Positions 5,482 through 6,527 of a stretch of 6,527 nucleotides of DNA are shown piece by piece. The stretch is from CAYSZB01 sp964435475. GTDB lineage: Bacteria; Chloroflexota; Anaerolineae; Anaerolineales; Anaerolineaceae. Location of the stretch: contig CAYSZB010000101.1 in the NCBI GenBank assembly GCA_964435475.1, positions 1 to 6,527 of the forward strand. The letters are read 5' to 3'. The notes under the pieces are model-generated. The model was not told where the DNA came from. It was given only the letters and a program-made list of their open reading frames with translations, and did no database searches. Within the stretch, counting starts at the first letter, position 1, and every line of letters starts with the position of its first letter. The position numbers and the translations under genes were made by a program.

Positions 5482-6486
5482 TTATGGAGTCAACTGATCT
5501 TGCGGTCCTTTGGCAATTTTTTCTTTTTCCGCATCAATCGCAACAGGCATGTGGCATTTGTTAAAGTTCAGCGTCCAGGCAGCCAGGACATAGGAGCGGA
5601 TGACCCCAACAAGGAAGATCCCCAAAAAGATCATCAGCATGGCGAGCAGGCTGGAGATCACAATGACCGTGATCATGGCAGCCTGGTCCTGAATGGCAAT
5701 TGCCAGCCCAATCGGGATGAAACTAGCGAAAATGGGCAGAATGATAATGAACGTGGCAAAGAACTGGCCGACGCCGAGGATCAAGAGCATCACGATCATT
5801 GGCCCCAGATTTTTTGTGGTGACCTGCCAGCCTCGTTCGAAAGCCTTAAACACTGGTAAATCTTCAGCGATCAAGGCGATCATGCTGTTGATAATGATCA
5901 AATAAATGAAAAGGCTCGCCGGGATGATCAAAATGATCAAAGGAAACAGTAAAAAGATACCGAAGCCCAATGTGAAGACGATCAGCCCGATGATCAGAGC
6001 AGCAAGGACAAGCCCAATGATCAATTTTCCGGCAAACACAGCCAATTCAAAAAGGACCATCTTCCAGTAATGTGGTTTCAACCCTTTCCATACTGTCTTA
6101 AGCGAGAGAGGAGCAGATCCCGAATCTGCCTGATCTGCCATGATGGTGCCTTTGATCACACCACTTGTGCCAATTGGTCCAATAAAGATCGAGGCAAATA
6201 AAAAAAAGAGAACCAAGCCAAAAATCAATGCTACCACCAGGATCCAGATCCAGGGGCTGTTATCGATCGTTGAACCAGCCCGAAAGGCGACCTGGGATAC
6301 GTTGTCAGCAAACTGGTTGGTATTGGGAATAAGGGAAGAACCTCCAGAAGAGGAACCGTTGCTGGAACCACCACCGCCACTTAAGCCGAGGGCTGAACTG
6401 AAGCCAGCCAGGATGCCAAAGAGCCAGAGGATCTTATTCTTCCAAATGACCTTCCAGGCTTTAGAAAGTGTATCTCCGTAATTCAT
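5482..6486 (-). CDS. Multi-pass integral membrane protein, unknown function
   Basis: This 334-residue protein has a short amphipathic N-terminus (MNYGDTLSKAWKVIWKNK), then a hydrophobic stretch (about 19-34), a Gly/Ser-rich loop (34-51), and further hydrophobic stretches at about 79-104, 144-172, 174-205, 228-260 and 270-304. The C-terminus is polar and charged (307-334). I count about six membrane helices, with some long stretches that could each hold two. The segment PVFKAFERGWQVTTKNLG (211-228) between helices resembles a motif seen in several poorly characterised bacterial membrane families related to glycerophosphodiesterase membrane domains, but I cannot assign a family. I chose the ATG at 6486 because AAGGAG precedes it by six bases; an upstream TTG at 6516 would add ten residues without such support. 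The gene ends 15 bp before the FHA gene, suggesting partial co-expression. Confidence 0.85.
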   Translation of the reverse strand: MNYGDTLSKAWKVIWKNKILWLFGILAGFSSALGLSGGGGSSNGSSSGGSSLIPNTNQFADNVSQVAFRAGSTIDNSPWIWILVVALIFGLVLFFLFASIFIGPIGTSGVIKGTIMADQADSGSAPLSLKTVWKGLKPHYWKMVLFELAVFAGKLIIGLVLAALIIGLIVFTLGFGIFLLFPLIILIIPASLFIYLIIINSMIALIAEDLPVFKAFERGWQVTTKNLGPMIVMLLILGVGQFFATFIIILPIFASFIPIGLAIAIQDQAAMITVIVISSLLAMLMIFLGIFLVGVIRSYVLAAWTLNFNKCHMPVAIDAEKEKIAKGPQDQLTP

Positions 6487-6492
6487 AATTTT

Positions 6493-6498
6493 CTCCTT
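6493..6498 (-). promoter_or_regulatory. Shine-Dalgarno that sets the membrane-protein start
   Basis: AAGGAG on the minus strand lies six bases before the ATG at 6486. It is the strongest ribosome binding site in the window and decides against the in-frame TTG at 6516. Confidence 0.85.
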
Positions 6499-6521
6499 GC
6501 GTAAGTGAAACGCCAAATGTA

Positions 6522-6527
6522 ACTATA
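6522..6527 (-). promoter_or_regulatory. Possible -10 box of the membrane-protein gene
   Basis: TATAGT reads leftward from the window edge and would start transcription near 6515, giving a leader of about 29 bases that contains the AAGGAG site. Any -35 box lies outside the window, so this cannot be verified here. Confidence 0.3.

Noticed and set aside
5500..5859. Plus-strand open frame opposite the membrane-protein gene
   Set aside because: Its charged, low-complexity product is the antisense of hydrophobic Ile/Leu/Val codons; no domain is seen.
5600..6030. Many repeated GATCA/GATGATC words
   Set aside because: They fall within the membrane-protein gene and reflect Ile codons in hydrophobic stretches. 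They are not regularly spaced.
6487..6516. TTG start at 6516 for the membrane protein
   Set aside because: The ATG at 6486 has a well-spaced AAGGAG; the TTG has none.

Overview
The window looks like ordinary chromosomal DNA of a Chloroflexota bacterium, most likely of the Anaerolineae. This is inferred from the protein types: a surface protein joining a degenerate von Willebrand-like region to a cytoplasmic FHA domain, a DUF438/hemerythrin/PAS protein and a DUF2804 protein. Base composition is moderate, and both tRNA genes lack an encoded CCA end. No mobile element, CRISPR array or phage gene is visible.

Layout: three genes run rightward (about 90-3243) and two protein genes plus two tRNA genes run leftward (about 6486-3311). 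The two sides converge on one bidirectional terminator at 3258-3290. The rightward genes encode a NYN-domain/OST-HTH putative RNA-binding or RNA-cleaving protein, a DUF2804 protein of unknown function, and a DUF438-hemerythrin-PAS protein. They appear to be separate transcription units: the first has its own terminator, and promoter-like boxes precede all three, although those before the DUF2804 gene are weak. Leftward from the right edge come a multi-pass membrane protein, a vWA-like/FHA transmembrane protein and two serine tRNA genes (anticodons UGA, then GCU).

How the genes work together: the membrane protein and the FHA protein lie only 15 bp apart and may be co-expressed as a membrane-associated pair. 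However, a strong intrinsic-terminator-like hairpin lies inside the first codons of the FHA reading frame. It either terminates the membrane-protein transcript, which would call the FHA start into question, or controls read-through. The rightward genes show no obvious common pathway.

No clear undescribed system is present. The best leads are (1) a perfect 12-bp inverted repeat whose right arm contains the -10 box of a predicted leaderless NYN gene, (2) the terminator inside the FHA gene's 5' end, (3) the lost binding residues in the FHA and vWA-like domains, and (4) a palindrome at the -35 position of the DUF438 gene.
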